Positions 1 through 7,747 of a stretch of DNA of 32,473 nt are shown one piece after another. How positions within the stretch are numbered: the stretch's first letter is position 1; every line of letters begins with the position of its first letter. This stretch comes from Mycobacteriaceae bacterium (GTDB lineage Bacteria > Actinomycetota > Actinomycetes > Mycobacteriales > Mycobacteriaceae). A program made the translations under genes and the position numbers. Under the pieces are notes generated by a model, which saw only the letters and a list, made by a program, of their open reading frames with translations, had not been told where the DNA came from and searched no databases. The stretch covers positions 1 through 32,473 of the forward strand of contig JAFARC010000021.1 of assembly GCA_019245755.1 (NCBI GenBank). The letters are read 5' to 3'.

Positions 1-130
1 GTTGGGCGCGCAACATCGCCGCCTTGACGTGCTTGAAGTAATCGGCCGCATCGATGACGCAGGCGAACTGATCGGCACGCGCCACGCGCCAGCACGTCTG
101 GCCAGGAGTCAGCAGTCGGTCGTCGCGCAC
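1..130 (-). CDS. Phospholipase D-like protein, N-terminal 43 codons (cut by left edge)
   Basis: Reading leftward from a GTG at 130, the frame stays open to the window edge. It contains a TCWRVARADQF stretch followed by IDAADYFKHVKAAMLRAQ. This resembles the N-terminus of actinobacterial phospholipase D / cardiolipin-synthase-like proteins, just before the first catalytic domain (not in the window). A TTG at 136 is an alternative start; an in-frame stop lies a few codons further upstream. The family acts on phosphodiester bonds of phospholipids. The gene points away from the catabolic operons and probably marks the flanking chromosome. The call rests on a short stretch recognised by eye. Confidence 0.55.
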   Translation of the reverse strand, partial: MRDDRLLTPGQTCWRVARADQFACVIDAADYFKHVKAAMLRAQ

Positions 131-136
131 GCTCAA

Positions 137-343
137 TCTCTCAACGAAGTTGACGGCTCAGTGCGGACATAGTGCAGTGTCTACCACGTTCAGGCCCTGC
201 ACCCATCCGCTACGTTTAGTCCGGATACCGGAAGACCGGGCGGAAACTCGTCGCGTCCTCATCGACGATCACCGGATCGACGTGGAGCTAAGGGATTGGT
301 CCCCTGACCCATCGGCGAACTTCGGTTTCCCCAGCTTGCATTC
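137..343. other. Intergenic stretch, no supported gene
   Basis: About 200 bases separate the phospholipase D-like start from the stop of the first amidohydrolase. A plus-strand frame opening at a TTG (150) runs to 347, but its 65-residue product matches no family I recognise and it has no clear ribosome binding site. I see no strong hairpin or promoter. It may carry the promoter of the leftward gene. Confidence 0.4.
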
Positions 344-1612
344 TTAGTTCTCCACAAGGTCGGGGATAGGCTCTGCGTCCGTCAGCCAGTGGCGTCCGGC
401 CCGGCGAGCCGCCTCCCACTTGGGGACGCTCACCGCATCGTCCTGGCCCAGGTCCTCAGGGGTCGGGCCGATGCGCCCGGCCAGCGCGGCGAGGGCACCC
501 AGATCGAAGTCGTACGCCTCGGCTGCTGCCAGGCCCAGCATCTGCCGGGTCTCCTCGACGGGAATGTCCCAGAAGGAACGAAGCAGCCATTCGCGGGTGC
601 GCGGCCAGGTCCCCTCCGGATGGGGGAAGTCGTTGCCCCAAAGCATGTTGGATACGCCGATCTCATAGCGCCGCGCCAGCTCCCTGCGCTCCGTGGTGGT
701 GGCCCCGATAAAACAGTTCCGGTCGAAGTAGGCCGAGGGCGGCATCGTCAGATCGCCCTCCATCAGATGACTCATCTTTTTGGCCGAGTGCTCACGCAGA
801 TAACGTGTATCCATCAGCCAGAGCAGGTCGTTGGCCCAAAAGGCACCGCACTCCGTGACCCCCCATCGCAGCCGTGGGAAGCGCTCGAACACACCCGACC
901 ACAACGCGAACCACAGGGGCCGGGCCCCCCACCAGCGCACCTCGGTTACATAGATGCCCAGGTGCCCGCCGTACTCCTCCTGCGGGGCGGGACCGGAGTG
1001 GGTATGCACCGGCATCTGCAGGTCCTGGCAGGCGGCCCAGACCTTGTCGTAGCGACGGTCGTGGTATGGCGGATAGCCGACCCATCGCGCCGGAATCAAG
1101 ATCCCGCCCCGCAGTCCGGACTCTGCCGCTCGAGTGATCTCGGCTACCGCCGCGTTGATGTCCGCCAGTATCGGCACGACCGCGACCCCGGCCCGCCGCT
1201 CGGGGCTGTGGCTGCACAGCTCGGCCAACCAGCGGTTGTGGGCCCGTGCCCCAGCCATGGCGCGCCCCGGGTCGAGCTCGCCCGACTGGCCGAGGCCGGC
1301 TCCAAACGGAGCCCCCGCAACTCCGGTCACGGCGTCGGCGTCGGGGAAGATAACCTCGCCGGCGACCCCGTCGCCGTCGAGTTCTTTGTCCCGCAAAGCT
1401 ACATCCCATCCGCCGGCGATGCCGTCTCCATGCTCGGAGAACCACTGCTCGGCGAACTGCTCGTCGATGAATCCGCCAGCCTGCGACGCGGCAGCCTTCT
1501 CGGCCAGGTAGGCCTCGAAGTCCTCTCGGTATTCGGGGTCGACGTATTCGCGGTACTGCTCGGTCGGCAGCTCGGCGTGGCAGTCCGCGGAGATGATGAC
1601 GTAGGGGTTCAC
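344..1612 (-). CDS. Amidohydrolase-2 family metal-dependent hydrolase/decarboxylase (copy A)
   Basis: A TIM-barrel protein of 422 residues in the amidohydrolase-2 family (hydrolases and non-oxidative decarboxylases such as ACMSD and gamma-resorcylate decarboxylase). The N-terminal metal motif is ISADCHA, with D10 and H12. PVHTHSG follows near 201-207, and the GNDFPHPEG motif carries the likely catalytic Asp near 328. The GTG at 1612 is chosen because an AGGA-type ribosome binding site lies just upstream and because it aligns with the ISADCHA start of the neighbour. It is the last gene of a minus-strand operon, 13 bases after its paralogue. The substrate is unknown. The neighbouring decarboxylase-like protein and SDR suggest late steps in ketone or carboxylic-acid breakdown. 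Confidence 0.88.
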   Translation of the reverse strand: MNPYVIISADCHAELPTEQYREYVDPEYREDFEAYLAEKAAASQAGGFIDEQFAEQWFSEHGDGIAGGWDVALRDKELDGDGVAGEVIFPDADAVTGVAGAPFGAGLGQSGELDPGRAMAGARAHNRWLAELCSHSPERRAGVAVVPILADINAAVAEITRAAESGLRGGILIPARWVGYPPYHDRRYDKVWAACQDLQMPVHTHSGPAPQEEYGGHLGIYVTEVRWWGARPLWFALWSGVFERFPRLRWGVTECGAFWANDLLWLMDTRYLREHSAKKMSHLMEGDLTMPPSAYFDRNCFIGATTTERRELARRYEIGVSNMLWGNDFPHPEGTWPRTREWLLRSFWDIPVEETRQMLGLAAAEAYDFDLGALAALAGRIGPTPEDLGQDDAVSVPKWEAARRAGRHWLTDAEPIPDLVEN

Positions 1613-1625
1613 GGTGGTCCTTTCG

Positions 1626-2840
1626 CTACCAGGTACGGATGGGGTCTGACTCGAAGACGGTGCTGCTCGCGTCGGCGGGCACGGCCGCCAGCGGCTCGGC
1701 AACCTCTTCCACGGTCGGGCCGATTCGGTTGACAAGGGATGCGAGGGCGTCGAGGTCAAAGCCGTACACGGCCGCCGCATTCGAGCCCACTATGGCCGCC
1801 ACCTCGGCTGTCGGGACGCCGCTGAACGTGTGGCGCAGTGCCTCCCGGGTATAGGGAGCGGTCCCCTCGAAGTGCGGGTAGTCGCTTCCCCACATGATTC
1901 GATCGATACCGATTCCGTGGCGCTCGGCACACTCGACGGGTCGCATGAAGCTGGCACCGACGTAACACTGGCGGGACCAGTACTCGCTGGGCTTGAGGGT
2001 CAGCGACCCAGCGGTGGGCCCGGCGAAGCGGGCGATCGCCGAGTTCGGTCGCCCGTAACGGGCTGCCGCGACGTCAAGCGAGTGGAGAGTCGCCGGTATC
2101 CACCCGGCGCCCTGCTCGGTGAAGACCACGGTGAGGTCCGGATGGCGATCCAGTGCGCCGCTGAAGATCAGGTGCCACAGCGCTCGGTGCGCCCACCAGT
2201 GTGTCTCGTACACCCACACTGCAAACGAGCTGCCCCACCCGTCCGTCGGACTCGGTCCGGCGTTGCCACCGTGATGGTTGACCACCAAGCCCGCCTCCGC
2301 GCACGCCGCCCAGAGCGGTTCCCAGTGCTCGGCGTAGAGCGCGGGAATGCCAGTACCGGGCGCGACCCCGGGCAGCAGCACACCGCCGCGCAGCCCCAGC
2401 TTGGCGATTTGTGCTACCTCGGCGACGGCTTCGTCAAGGTCTCCGAGCAGGATCTGGCCCACTCCGGCGCGCCGCTCGGGCGATAAGGAGCAGAAGTCGG
2501 CCAGCCAGCGATTGTGCGCACGCAGGCCGGCCCAGCGCAGCTCGAGCTCCCGGGCGGTCTCCGGTGGGGAGGCGGCCAGGCTCGCCTGAGGAAAGAACGG
2601 CGGAACGGTATTAGGGAAAATGACCTCCCCCGCGATGCCTTCCCGATCCAGCTCAGAGTTGCGCCGTTCGCTGTTCCAGCTGCGCTCGGCGTCGGGCTCG
2701 GTAAGGTCGCCGAACGGGTTGACGTACGTCTCTGCCCAGCCGTCGAATTCGTCCTTGTACTGCGGATCGAGATACTCGCGGTAGTCGAGCAGGTCAGCGC
2801 CGGCGTGGCAGTCAGCCGAGATAACCGTGTACCGGTCCAT
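1626..2840 (-). CDS. Amidohydrolase-2 family metal-dependent hydrolase/decarboxylase (copy B)
   Basis: 404 residues, starting at an ATG at 2840. It is a paralogue of the next gene downstream, with the same ISADCHA motif (D10, H12), a VVNHHGG histidine motif near 187-192, a VFTEQG-x-W-x-P stretch near 239-249 and WGSDYPHFEG with the likely catalytic Asp at 320. It lies between the acetoacetate-decarboxylase-like gene (3-base gap) and copy A. Two divergent paralogues side by side could form a hetero-oligomer or act on successive intermediates; that is inference. Length and motifs indicate an intact enzyme. Confidence 0.88.
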   Translation of the reverse strand: MDRYTVISADCHAGADLLDYREYLDPQYKDEFDGWAETYVNPFGDLTEPDAERSWNSERRNSELDREGIAGEVIFPNTVPPFFPQASLAASPPETARELELRWAGLRAHNRWLADFCSLSPERRAGVGQILLGDLDEAVAEVAQIAKLGLRGGVLLPGVAPGTGIPALYAEHWEPLWAACAEAGLVVNHHGGNAGPSPTDGWGSSFAVWVYETHWWAHRALWHLIFSGALDRHPDLTVVFTEQGAGWIPATLHSLDVAAARYGRPNSAIARFAGPTAGSLTLKPSEYWSRQCYVGASFMRPVECAERHGIGIDRIMWGSDYPHFEGTAPYTREALRHTFSGVPTAEVAAIVGSNAAAVYGFDLDALASLVNRIGPTVEEVAEPLAAVPADASSTVFESDPIRTW

Positions 2841-2843
2841 GCG

Positions 2844-3647
2844 CTATATCCGCGCCGGCTCGGGAGACGGGGCGGCGAGCAGGGCCACGTCGTCGTAGCG
2901 CTGGTGCACATACGGCAGCAGCCATTCCTGCGGCACCCGGGCCGCGATCCGCCCCACCTGGATGGTGCGCCGGCGACACCATGTGATCGACCTGATTTGG
3001 CGAATCACGATGTCCGCCACCGGGTCCAACGGCGACTCTCCCAACTCGAGGTTGCCGTCGATGTTCTCCAGCAGCTCGTAGTGCCGGTGGTACTCGCCGT
3101 AGACCAGGTGGGGGTCGGTGATGCCGCTGCCGTCGGGGGCACGCAGGAATTTGAAGTAGAACTCGGTGTTCACCTGGTCGGGCGGCAACTCCGCCGGGCC
3201 GGTGACCTGGCCGTTCACTCTGATGAGCTGATAGCCCAGCCGGTCCACGGTGGAGGTGACGCGATCACCGTCCCGGTCCACCTCGATGCGGGCCAGTTTC
3301 TTTGGCTCGCCGAACGTTTCGCGTCCGCCCGTGACCGACTGTTCGGTGGACTGAGGCATGAAGAGGGGATAATCGCCCTGGAGTTCGCCGTGCCGAGCGG
3401 TCACCGAAAACACCGCCGACCCGAACGGGGGCCTACCCGCTATCCGGACCCGCTGAAGCTGGATTCGCACCAGTGGTTCGGCCGTCGGCTCCAGTGGCTT
3501 GGGCAGCACGGCCGCGACAATCTCCGGATCGGTGAGGTAGGTGATGGTCACCGCCTCGGTGGCGATGGGCGCCTGGGTGGCATCGATCTCGTGGTCGACC
3601 TGCGCCTCGGGCGGGCGAGGACCGTAGCGAACTGCGGTGGTGCTCAA
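2844..3647 (-). CDS. Acetoacetate decarboxylase superfamily protein
   Basis: 267 residues, matching the ADC superfamily in length. The key motif is GGRETFGEPKKLA at about 108-119; its Lys pair (K116/K117) aligns with the Lys115-Lys116 pair of clostridial acetoacetate decarboxylase, where one Lys forms the Schiff base with a beta-keto acid. It could be a true decarboxylase or one of the superfamily members that use the Lys for aldol or hydration chemistry. Translation starts at a TTG (3647) whose bases overlap the TGA of the upstream SDR. A near-perfect Shine-Dalgarno sequence precedes it, indicating translational coupling. The substrate is probably a keto acid from the same pathway. Confidence 0.85.
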   Translation of the reverse strand: MSTTAVRYGPRPPEAQVDHEIDATQAPIATEAVTITYLTDPEIVAAVLPKPLEPTAEPLVRIQLQRVRIAGRPPFGSAVFSVTARHGELQGDYPLFMPQSTEQSVTGGRETFGEPKKLARIEVDRDGDRVTSTVDRLGYQLIRVNGQVTGPAELPPDQVNTEFYFKFLRAPDGSGITDPHLVYGEYHRHYELLENIDGNLELGESPLDPVADIVIRQIRSITWCRRRTIQVGRIAARVPQEWLLPYVHQRYDDVALLAAPSPEPARI

Positions 3648-4609
3648 GGCTTTCCTCCTTCGGTTTCCGGCGCGTTGTCGGCATGCTGGCCGAGGACGTC
3701 GACCAGATAGTTGGGCTCTCCGCGACCGAGGATTGATGCCGCCTTGCTGCTCACGACCTGATCGGCCGGTGTGGGCGGACCCATCATCCAGAAGCGGTCC
3801 GCCCGGAGTCCCTCCACGACTTGATCAGCGACTGTCTCGAGCGGGGTGAACTCGACACGTGCGCCGGCGGCCTCGAAGCGGGCCACAACCTTTGCCAGTG
3901 TCTGGTCGGGTGTCCGACGTTCCTGGGTCGCGGCGTAGCGCTCCGGGCGGTGCCGCCACGACTCCCATATGCCAGTGTTTAAGAAGCCGCCGGGGAAAAG
4001 GACGTGCGCCCGCACCCGTGTCCCTGTCATCTCCAGGTGTGTGTAGAGACTTTCGGTCAGGCAGAGCACTGCAGCCTTGGTCATCGGGTAGACCGCTGTA
4101 GCCGGCCCGCCCATGGCTCCCCGAGCAATTGGCGCGAACCCGCCATTGCCGGAGCAGGTATTCACCACGTGTCCCTCGCCCTGCTCGAGCAGGATCGGCA
4201 CGAAAGCCTTGATGCCATGAATGACGCCAAGCACGTTGACGTCGATCCCCCAGCGCCAGTCGGCCAGATCGTGTTCCCACATGTAGCCCTCTGAGACCCC
4301 GCCCGTGCCGGCGTTGTTGCACACCACGTGTACCGCGCCGAAGCGATGAAGCACCTCCTTGGCCAGCGACGCAACTGAGGAATAGTCAGTGACATCAGTA
4401 ACCACCCCGACCGCCTCGATGCCCTCGTCCGCGAGTGCCCGGGTCGCCTCGTCCACTGGTTCGGCGAGGACATCGGCCAGCACCACCTTCATGCCTTCCT
4501 GGCCGAAACGCCTGCCCATGGCCCGGCCAATCCCTCCGGCTCCCCCGGTCACGACCGCCGCCTTGCCTCGAAGGTCCTCCATTGTGGCAATCGTCACATG
4601 GTCGCGCAT
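3644..4609 (-). CDS. Short-chain dehydrogenase/reductase (classical SDR)
   Basis: 321 residues. It has the Rossmann motif TGGAGGIG (21-28), NNAG (98-101), a catalytic Ser near 153 and YPMTK with Y174 and K178, so it should be an active NAD(P)-dependent alcohol/ketone oxidoreductase. An ATG nine codons downstream (4582) is a possible alternative start. It is the first gene of the minus-strand operon with the decarboxylase-like and two amidohydrolase genes. It is transcribed divergently from the IclR gene across a palindrome. The stretches GVIHGIKAFVP and YMWEHDLADW resemble those of the SDR at 30660, so the two belong to one subfamily. Confidence 0.9.
   Translation of the reverse strand: MRDHVTIATMEDLRGKAAVVTGGAGGIGRAMGRRFGQEGMKVVLADVLAEPVDEATRALADEGIEAVGVVTDVTDYSSVASLAKEVLHRFGAVHVVCNNAGTGGVSEGYMWEHDLADWRWGIDVNVLGVIHGIKAFVPILLEQGEGHVVNTCSGNGGFAPIARGAMGGPATAVYPMTKAAVLCLTESLYTHLEMTGTRVRAHVLFPGGFLNTGIWESWRHRPERYAATQERRTPDQTLAKVVARFEAAGARVEFTPLETVADQVVEGLRADRFWMMGPPTPADQVVSSKAASILGRGEPNYLVDVLGQHADNAPETEGGKP
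3651..3660 (-). promoter_or_regulatory. Strong ribosome binding site for the TTG start at 3647
   Basis: On the minus strand this reads AAGGAGGAAA, a near-perfect anti-16S complement three bases before the TTG. It lies inside the end of the upstream SDR gene and settles the rare start codon of the acetoacetate-decarboxylase-like gene. Confidence 0.75.
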
Positions 4610-4621
4610 ATCACCACAAGC

Positions 4622-4638
4622 AGTCGCATTATGCGACT
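4622..4638. promoter_or_regulatory. Perfect 17-bp inverted repeat, candidate IclR operator
   Basis: AGTCGCA-TTA-TGCGACT is a perfect palindrome (7-bp arms, 3-base centre) in the 38-bp gap between the divergent SDR operon and the IclR gene. A CATTAT on the plus strand and a CATAAT on the minus strand sit inside it and could be -10 elements for each direction. A regulator bound here would occlude both promoters. The assignment to the adjacent IclR protein is inferred from position. Confidence 0.7.
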
Positions 4639-4647
4639 ATTAGATCC

Positions 4648-5559
4648 ATGGCTCCGCGCCCCTCCCCGCAGACCGAGCGGGTCGTGAACCTGTTCGAGCA
4701 CCTCGCAGGTGATGGGAATTCGGGGATGACATTGGCCGAGGTGTCGCGCCACTTGAGCGTCCATAAGGCCAGCTGCCACTCGATGCTGTCCGAACTGCTC
4801 CGGGCCGGCTGGCTGCTGCGCGACCCGGTTCGGAAGATCTACCACCTCGGTCCCGCTCTGGTCCGTCTCGGCCGAGAGGCGGCGGGCCGCTATCCGGCCT
4901 TGGTGTTGGCCCGCTCCACGATGGCCGAGCTGTCGGCCGCGACCGGCGCGCACTGCATTGCCTTCGCGGTAAGCGACGACTACTCCACCGCGGTCGATCA
5001 GGTCCGAAGCCATCACGGCGGCGGTCACCCGATGCCCATCGGCACCCAGTTCCCCCACCGCCCGCCGTATGGCGCTTCGATCGTTTCCTGGGCCGGGCCA
5101 GATACTCGGGAGCGCTGGCTGGCCACCCTGCCCGAGGACGTGCGCGATCGCTACCGCCAGGCCCTCGCCACCGCCAAGCAACGTGGCTACGCGGTCGGTC
5201 TGCACATCCTGCCCGATCTGCGCCTGCAGGAACTGGCGCTGATAGTGCGTAGTGCCGAGGTACGTTCCACTCGGCTGAGCCAGCTGGCGCAGGCGTTGAC
5301 CGACGAACTAGTCCACCAGGAGGAGTGGTTCCCGATCAGCCTGGCCCCGGACCGCACCTACGAGGTGAGCCACATTGACTCCCCGATCCTGGAGCCGGGG
5401 TCCCGCATCGCCCTGATGCTCAGCCTGGTCCCCAGCGCCGAGCCGATGAGCGGCGCGGCGGTCACCCGTCTGGGTACGCAGCTCTCTTCTGCGACCCGCC
5501 GACTAAGCGCCGCTTTGGCCGAAGAAACCAACCTCCCGGCGGGCCAAATAGATACGTAG
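4648..5559 (+). CDS. IclR-family transcriptional regulator
   Basis: 303 residues. An N-terminal winged helix-turn-helix (about 10-75, with MTLAEVSRHLSVHKASC as the recognition region) is followed by an effector-binding domain, the IclR architecture. IclR proteins bind palindromic promoters as dimers or tetramers and respond to small aromatic or organic-acid ligands. The ATG at 4648 lies ten bases after the palindrome; an upstream-extended frame would read through the operator and is rejected. There is little room for a leader, so the mRNA may be nearly leaderless. The protein is slightly longer than most family members (about 250-280). It probably controls the divergent SDR/decarboxylase/amidohydrolase operon and itself. 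Confidence 0.9.
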   Translation: MAPRPSPQTERVVNLFEHLAGDGNSGMTLAEVSRHLSVHKASCHSMLSELLRAGWLLRDPVRKIYHLGPALVRLGREAAGRYPALVLARSTMAELSAATGAHCIAFAVSDDYSTAVDQVRSHHGGGHPMPIGTQFPHRPPYGASIVSWAGPDTRERWLATLPEDVRDRYRQALATAKQRGYAVGLHILPDLRLQELALIVRSAEVRSTRLSQLAQALTDELVHQEEWFPISLAPDRTYEVSHIDSPILEPGSRIALMLSLVPSAEPMSGAAVTRLGTQLSSATRRLSAALAEETNLPAGQIDT

Positions 5560-5625
5560 GCAACGCCTGCTCGGCCGAAAGGAATAGATGGCCAAAGCGC
5601 AAGCGCGACAATCCGTTGCAACAAG

Positions 5626-6153
5626 CTAGCGTCGCGCCGGGGCCAGCCGCTTGAGGGCCAGCCCTCCTTCAAACGGTCGGTAGCCGAAAGCGGCTGGCGC
5701 GCGATAGCCCGTGTCCTCAATAGGAGTGTGCACCTCGGCAACAGTGGGCCCGATCTTAGTAGCCACCGGCCCCAATGCATCAAGATCGAATCGGTATAGG
5801 CGACCGGCATTGCCGCCCAGGATCTTTCGGCACGCATCCTGCGACCTGTCGTGCAGGGCCCAACGAATAGCCAACTTGGAGTGGGGTGCAAAGCCTTCCT
5901 CGTGGGGGTAGTCACTGCCCCACAAAATGTGGTCGGGCCCCATGAAGTCGATCATCGCGCCGTCGTAAGGCGTCAGCTCAGTGGCCAAAAAGCAGTTCCG
6001 CCGGACGTATTCGCTCGGAGTCAGGGTCAGCGCGTCGACCGACGATCCGCCGAACATTCCGTAGGTGCGGTCGCCGGCGTCAGACTTCATGGTGGGCACC
6101 ATGGCGTCGAGGATGCCGAGTTGCCCAGGCACCCAAAGCGTGCCCTGCTCGGT
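5626..6153 (-). pseudogene. C-terminal fragment of a third amidohydrolase-2 gene
   Basis: About 175 codons matching the C-terminal part of the two amidohydrolases at 344-2840. It starts at TEQGTLWVPGQ and includes LTPSEY, WGSDYPHEEG with the catalytic Asp, and the usual IGPTVAEV tail. The N-terminal half, including the metal-binding D-x-H motif, is missing. At about 6151-6157 the sequence switches, in a different frame, to an enoyl-CoA hydratase. There is no start codon or ribosome binding site for a functional product; an in-frame ATG near 6132 would give only a half barrel. This is a deletion remnant. Confidence 0.82.
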
Positions 6154-6601
6154 CGGCGACGATGAGATCGCAGATCCAAGCGAGCATCAGCCCGCCGGCC
6201 ACACAAGCGCCCTGGACCATGGCGATGGTCGGTTTGGGGATTTCCCGCCAGCGCCGACACATTCCCAGGTAAACCTCGATCTCCCGGGAGAAACGTTGAT
6301 CGCCGCCCGGCTTGTCCACATGGTCCCACCACAGCACGGCCCGGTTGTCGTACCTCACGTGATGGTCCCGGCCAGGAGTTCCGATGTCATGCCCGGCGCT
6401 GAAGTGATCGCCCGCACCCGCCAGGACGATGACGTTTACCTCCGCGTTGTCAACCGCTCGCTGGAACGCGGCGTCGAGGGCATATGTCATCTCCGAGTTC
6501 TGAGCATTGCGGTTGCTGTAGCGGGGACGGTTCATGGTGACGACGGCAACGCCGGCTTGCACCGCATAGGTGACGACTTCACCCGCGTCCGAATCTTCCA
6601 T
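6154..6601 (-). pseudogene. N-terminal fragment of an enoyl-CoA hydratase/isomerase gene
   Basis: About 150 codons from an ATG at 6601, with a GGTGGA ribosome binding site upstream. They contain VVTMNRP, the oxyanion-hole region GDHFSAGHDIG and the second loop GACVAGGLMLAWICDLIVA. The crotonase fold normally continues for another 100-150 residues. Here the frame runs into amidohydrolase DNA out of frame, producing an unrelated tail ending at 6080. The intact start suggests the gene once worked. With the amidohydrolase fragment it forms a head-to-tail deletion fusion. Confidence 0.82.
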
Positions 6602-6689
6602 GTCAATTCCACCCTCCCGCACGACGATTTCGATTTCGCACCATCATGGGTACGACTTCCATGCGCACAACAAGTGGATGTCCGCACAT

Positions 6690-6716
6690 CGGGAGTCATC
6701 TCAGTCACAACTCCCG
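6690..6716. promoter_or_regulatory. Inverted repeat in the divergent upstream region
   Basis: CGGGAGT (6690-6696) and ACTCCCG (6710-6716) are perfect complements separated by 13 bases. They lie about 80 bases upstream of the hydrolase start, between it and the divergent broken hydratase. This could be a dimeric regulator site; no regulator can be assigned. Confidence 0.35.
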
Positions 6717-6794
6717 GGGAGTTTCGCTTTCCGAGGACCCGGTCAACGGAACATCCCTTTCCGACCGTTGCGACAGCGTGACAGGGTGGCAATC

Positions 6795-7673
6795 GTGGAC
6801 CAGACGCCTGAATCGATCGCCGATGTCGAGAACGACCTTCGTGAAATCAGCACTCCAGCAGGCGCGTTGCGCTACTACGATTGTGGGTGTGACTCCGAGC
6901 CCGTGCTGTTGTTCCTGCATGGCTCTGGCCCGGGGGTGACCGGCTGGCGCAACTTTCGCGGTGTTCTGCCCACGTTCGCCGCGCAGTTTCGTTGCTTGAT
7001 CCTGGAATTTCCGGGCTTCGGGGTCAGCGACGACTTCGGCGGGCACCCGATGCTCACGGCGCAAGGCGCTGTCATACCGTTCCTCGACGCTCTGGGCGTA
7101 GACCAGGTTCACATCGTCGGAAACTCGATGGGCGGCGGCGTTGGTACCAATTTCGCTATTGACCGTCCGGACCGCATCGGCCGCCTGGTAACCATCGGCG
7201 GCATCGGGACCAATATCTTCAGTCCTGGCCCTAGTGAAGGCATTCGACTGCTGCAGGAGTTCACCGAGGATCCGACTCGTCAGCGCCTCGCCGCGTGGTT
7301 GAACGCCATGGTCTATGACCAGTCGCTTGTCACTGACGAACTCATCGAGGAGCGTTGGCAATTGGCCACAGATGCGGAAACCCTTGCTTCCGCCCGCCGC
7401 ATGTACGGCAAGGGCGCCTTCGCAGCGATGATGTCCGCAATGAAGGCGAGCCAGGCGCCGATGCCCTGGGCACCCATGCACCGGGTGACCGCGCCGACGC
7501 TGCTGACATGGGGGCGAGACGACAGGGTGAGCCCGCTCGATATGGCACTGATCCCGATGCGCAGCATCCCCAATGCCGAACTACATGTGTTCCCCAACTG
7601 CGGACATTGGGCGATGATCGAAGCGAAGGACTCATTCCAAAGCACCGTCCTGGCATTCCTAACGCGCGGGTGA
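6795..7673 (+). CDS. Alpha/beta hydrolase, meta-cleavage-product (HsaD/BphD-like) C-C hydrolase
   Basis: 292 residues from the GTG at 6795, which has AGGGTGG about six bases upstream; a GTG at 6786 is possible. HGSGPGVTGWRNF (42-54) is the oxyanion motif typical of C-C hydrolases of vinylogous diketones. The catalytic triad is S111 in VGNSMGGG, D243 in WGRDDRVSP and H271 in CGHW. Such enzymes hydrolyse the ring-fission product made by extradiol dioxygenases, which fits the HsaC-like gene at 11092. It is separated from the other ring-cleavage genes by a minus-strand monooxygenase. Frames extending upstream to 6570 overlap the divergent hydratase fragment and are unlikely to be translated. Confidence 0.87.
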   Translation: MDQTPESIADVENDLREISTPAGALRYYDCGCDSEPVLLFLHGSGPGVTGWRNFRGVLPTFAAQFRCLILEFPGFGVSDDFGGHPMLTAQGAVIPFLDALGVDQVHIVGNSMGGGVGTNFAIDRPDRIGRLVTIGGIGTNIFSPGPSEGIRLLQEFTEDPTRQRLAAWLNAMVYDQSLVTDELIEERWQLATDAETLASARRMYGKGAFAAMMSAMKASQAPMPWAPMHRVTAPTLLTWGRDDRVSPLDMALIPMRSIPNAELHVFPNCGHWAMIEAKDSFQSTVLAFLTRG

Positions 7674-7713
7674 AGAAATACGTCGCCGCCGATCATGAAT
7701 AAGCGGGGCCCGC

Positions 7714-7747
7714 GATGACCACGACCTTGTCGGGTGATCCCGTCATC
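7714..7747. terminator. Possible bidirectional hairpin between convergent genes
   Basis: GATGAC (7714-7719) pairs with GTCATC (7742-7747), with an inner CGAC-CTT-GTCG hairpin, in the gap between the convergent hydrolase and BVMO genes. It lacks T-runs, so this is only a weak terminator candidate. Confidence 0.25.

Noticed and set aside
150..347. 65-codon plus-strand frame in the left intergenic gap
   Set aside because: TTG start with no good binding site and no recognised homology; low support.
389..1732. Long plus-strand open frame (447 codons) opposite the amidohydrolase genes
   Set aside because: It is antisense to genes with clear motifs, its composition is Arg/Pro/Gly-rich as expected of a GC shadow, and no family pattern is visible.
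2514..3710. Plus-strand open frame of 398 codons opposite the decarboxylase-like gene
   Set aside because: Shadow of an ADC-family gene whose Lys motif, start and binding site are all clear.
6570..6794. N-terminal extension of the C-C hydrolase frame upstream of the GTG
   Set aside because: It overlaps the divergent crotonase fragment, is not hydrolase-like, and the GTG at 6795 has a ribosome binding site and matches family length.
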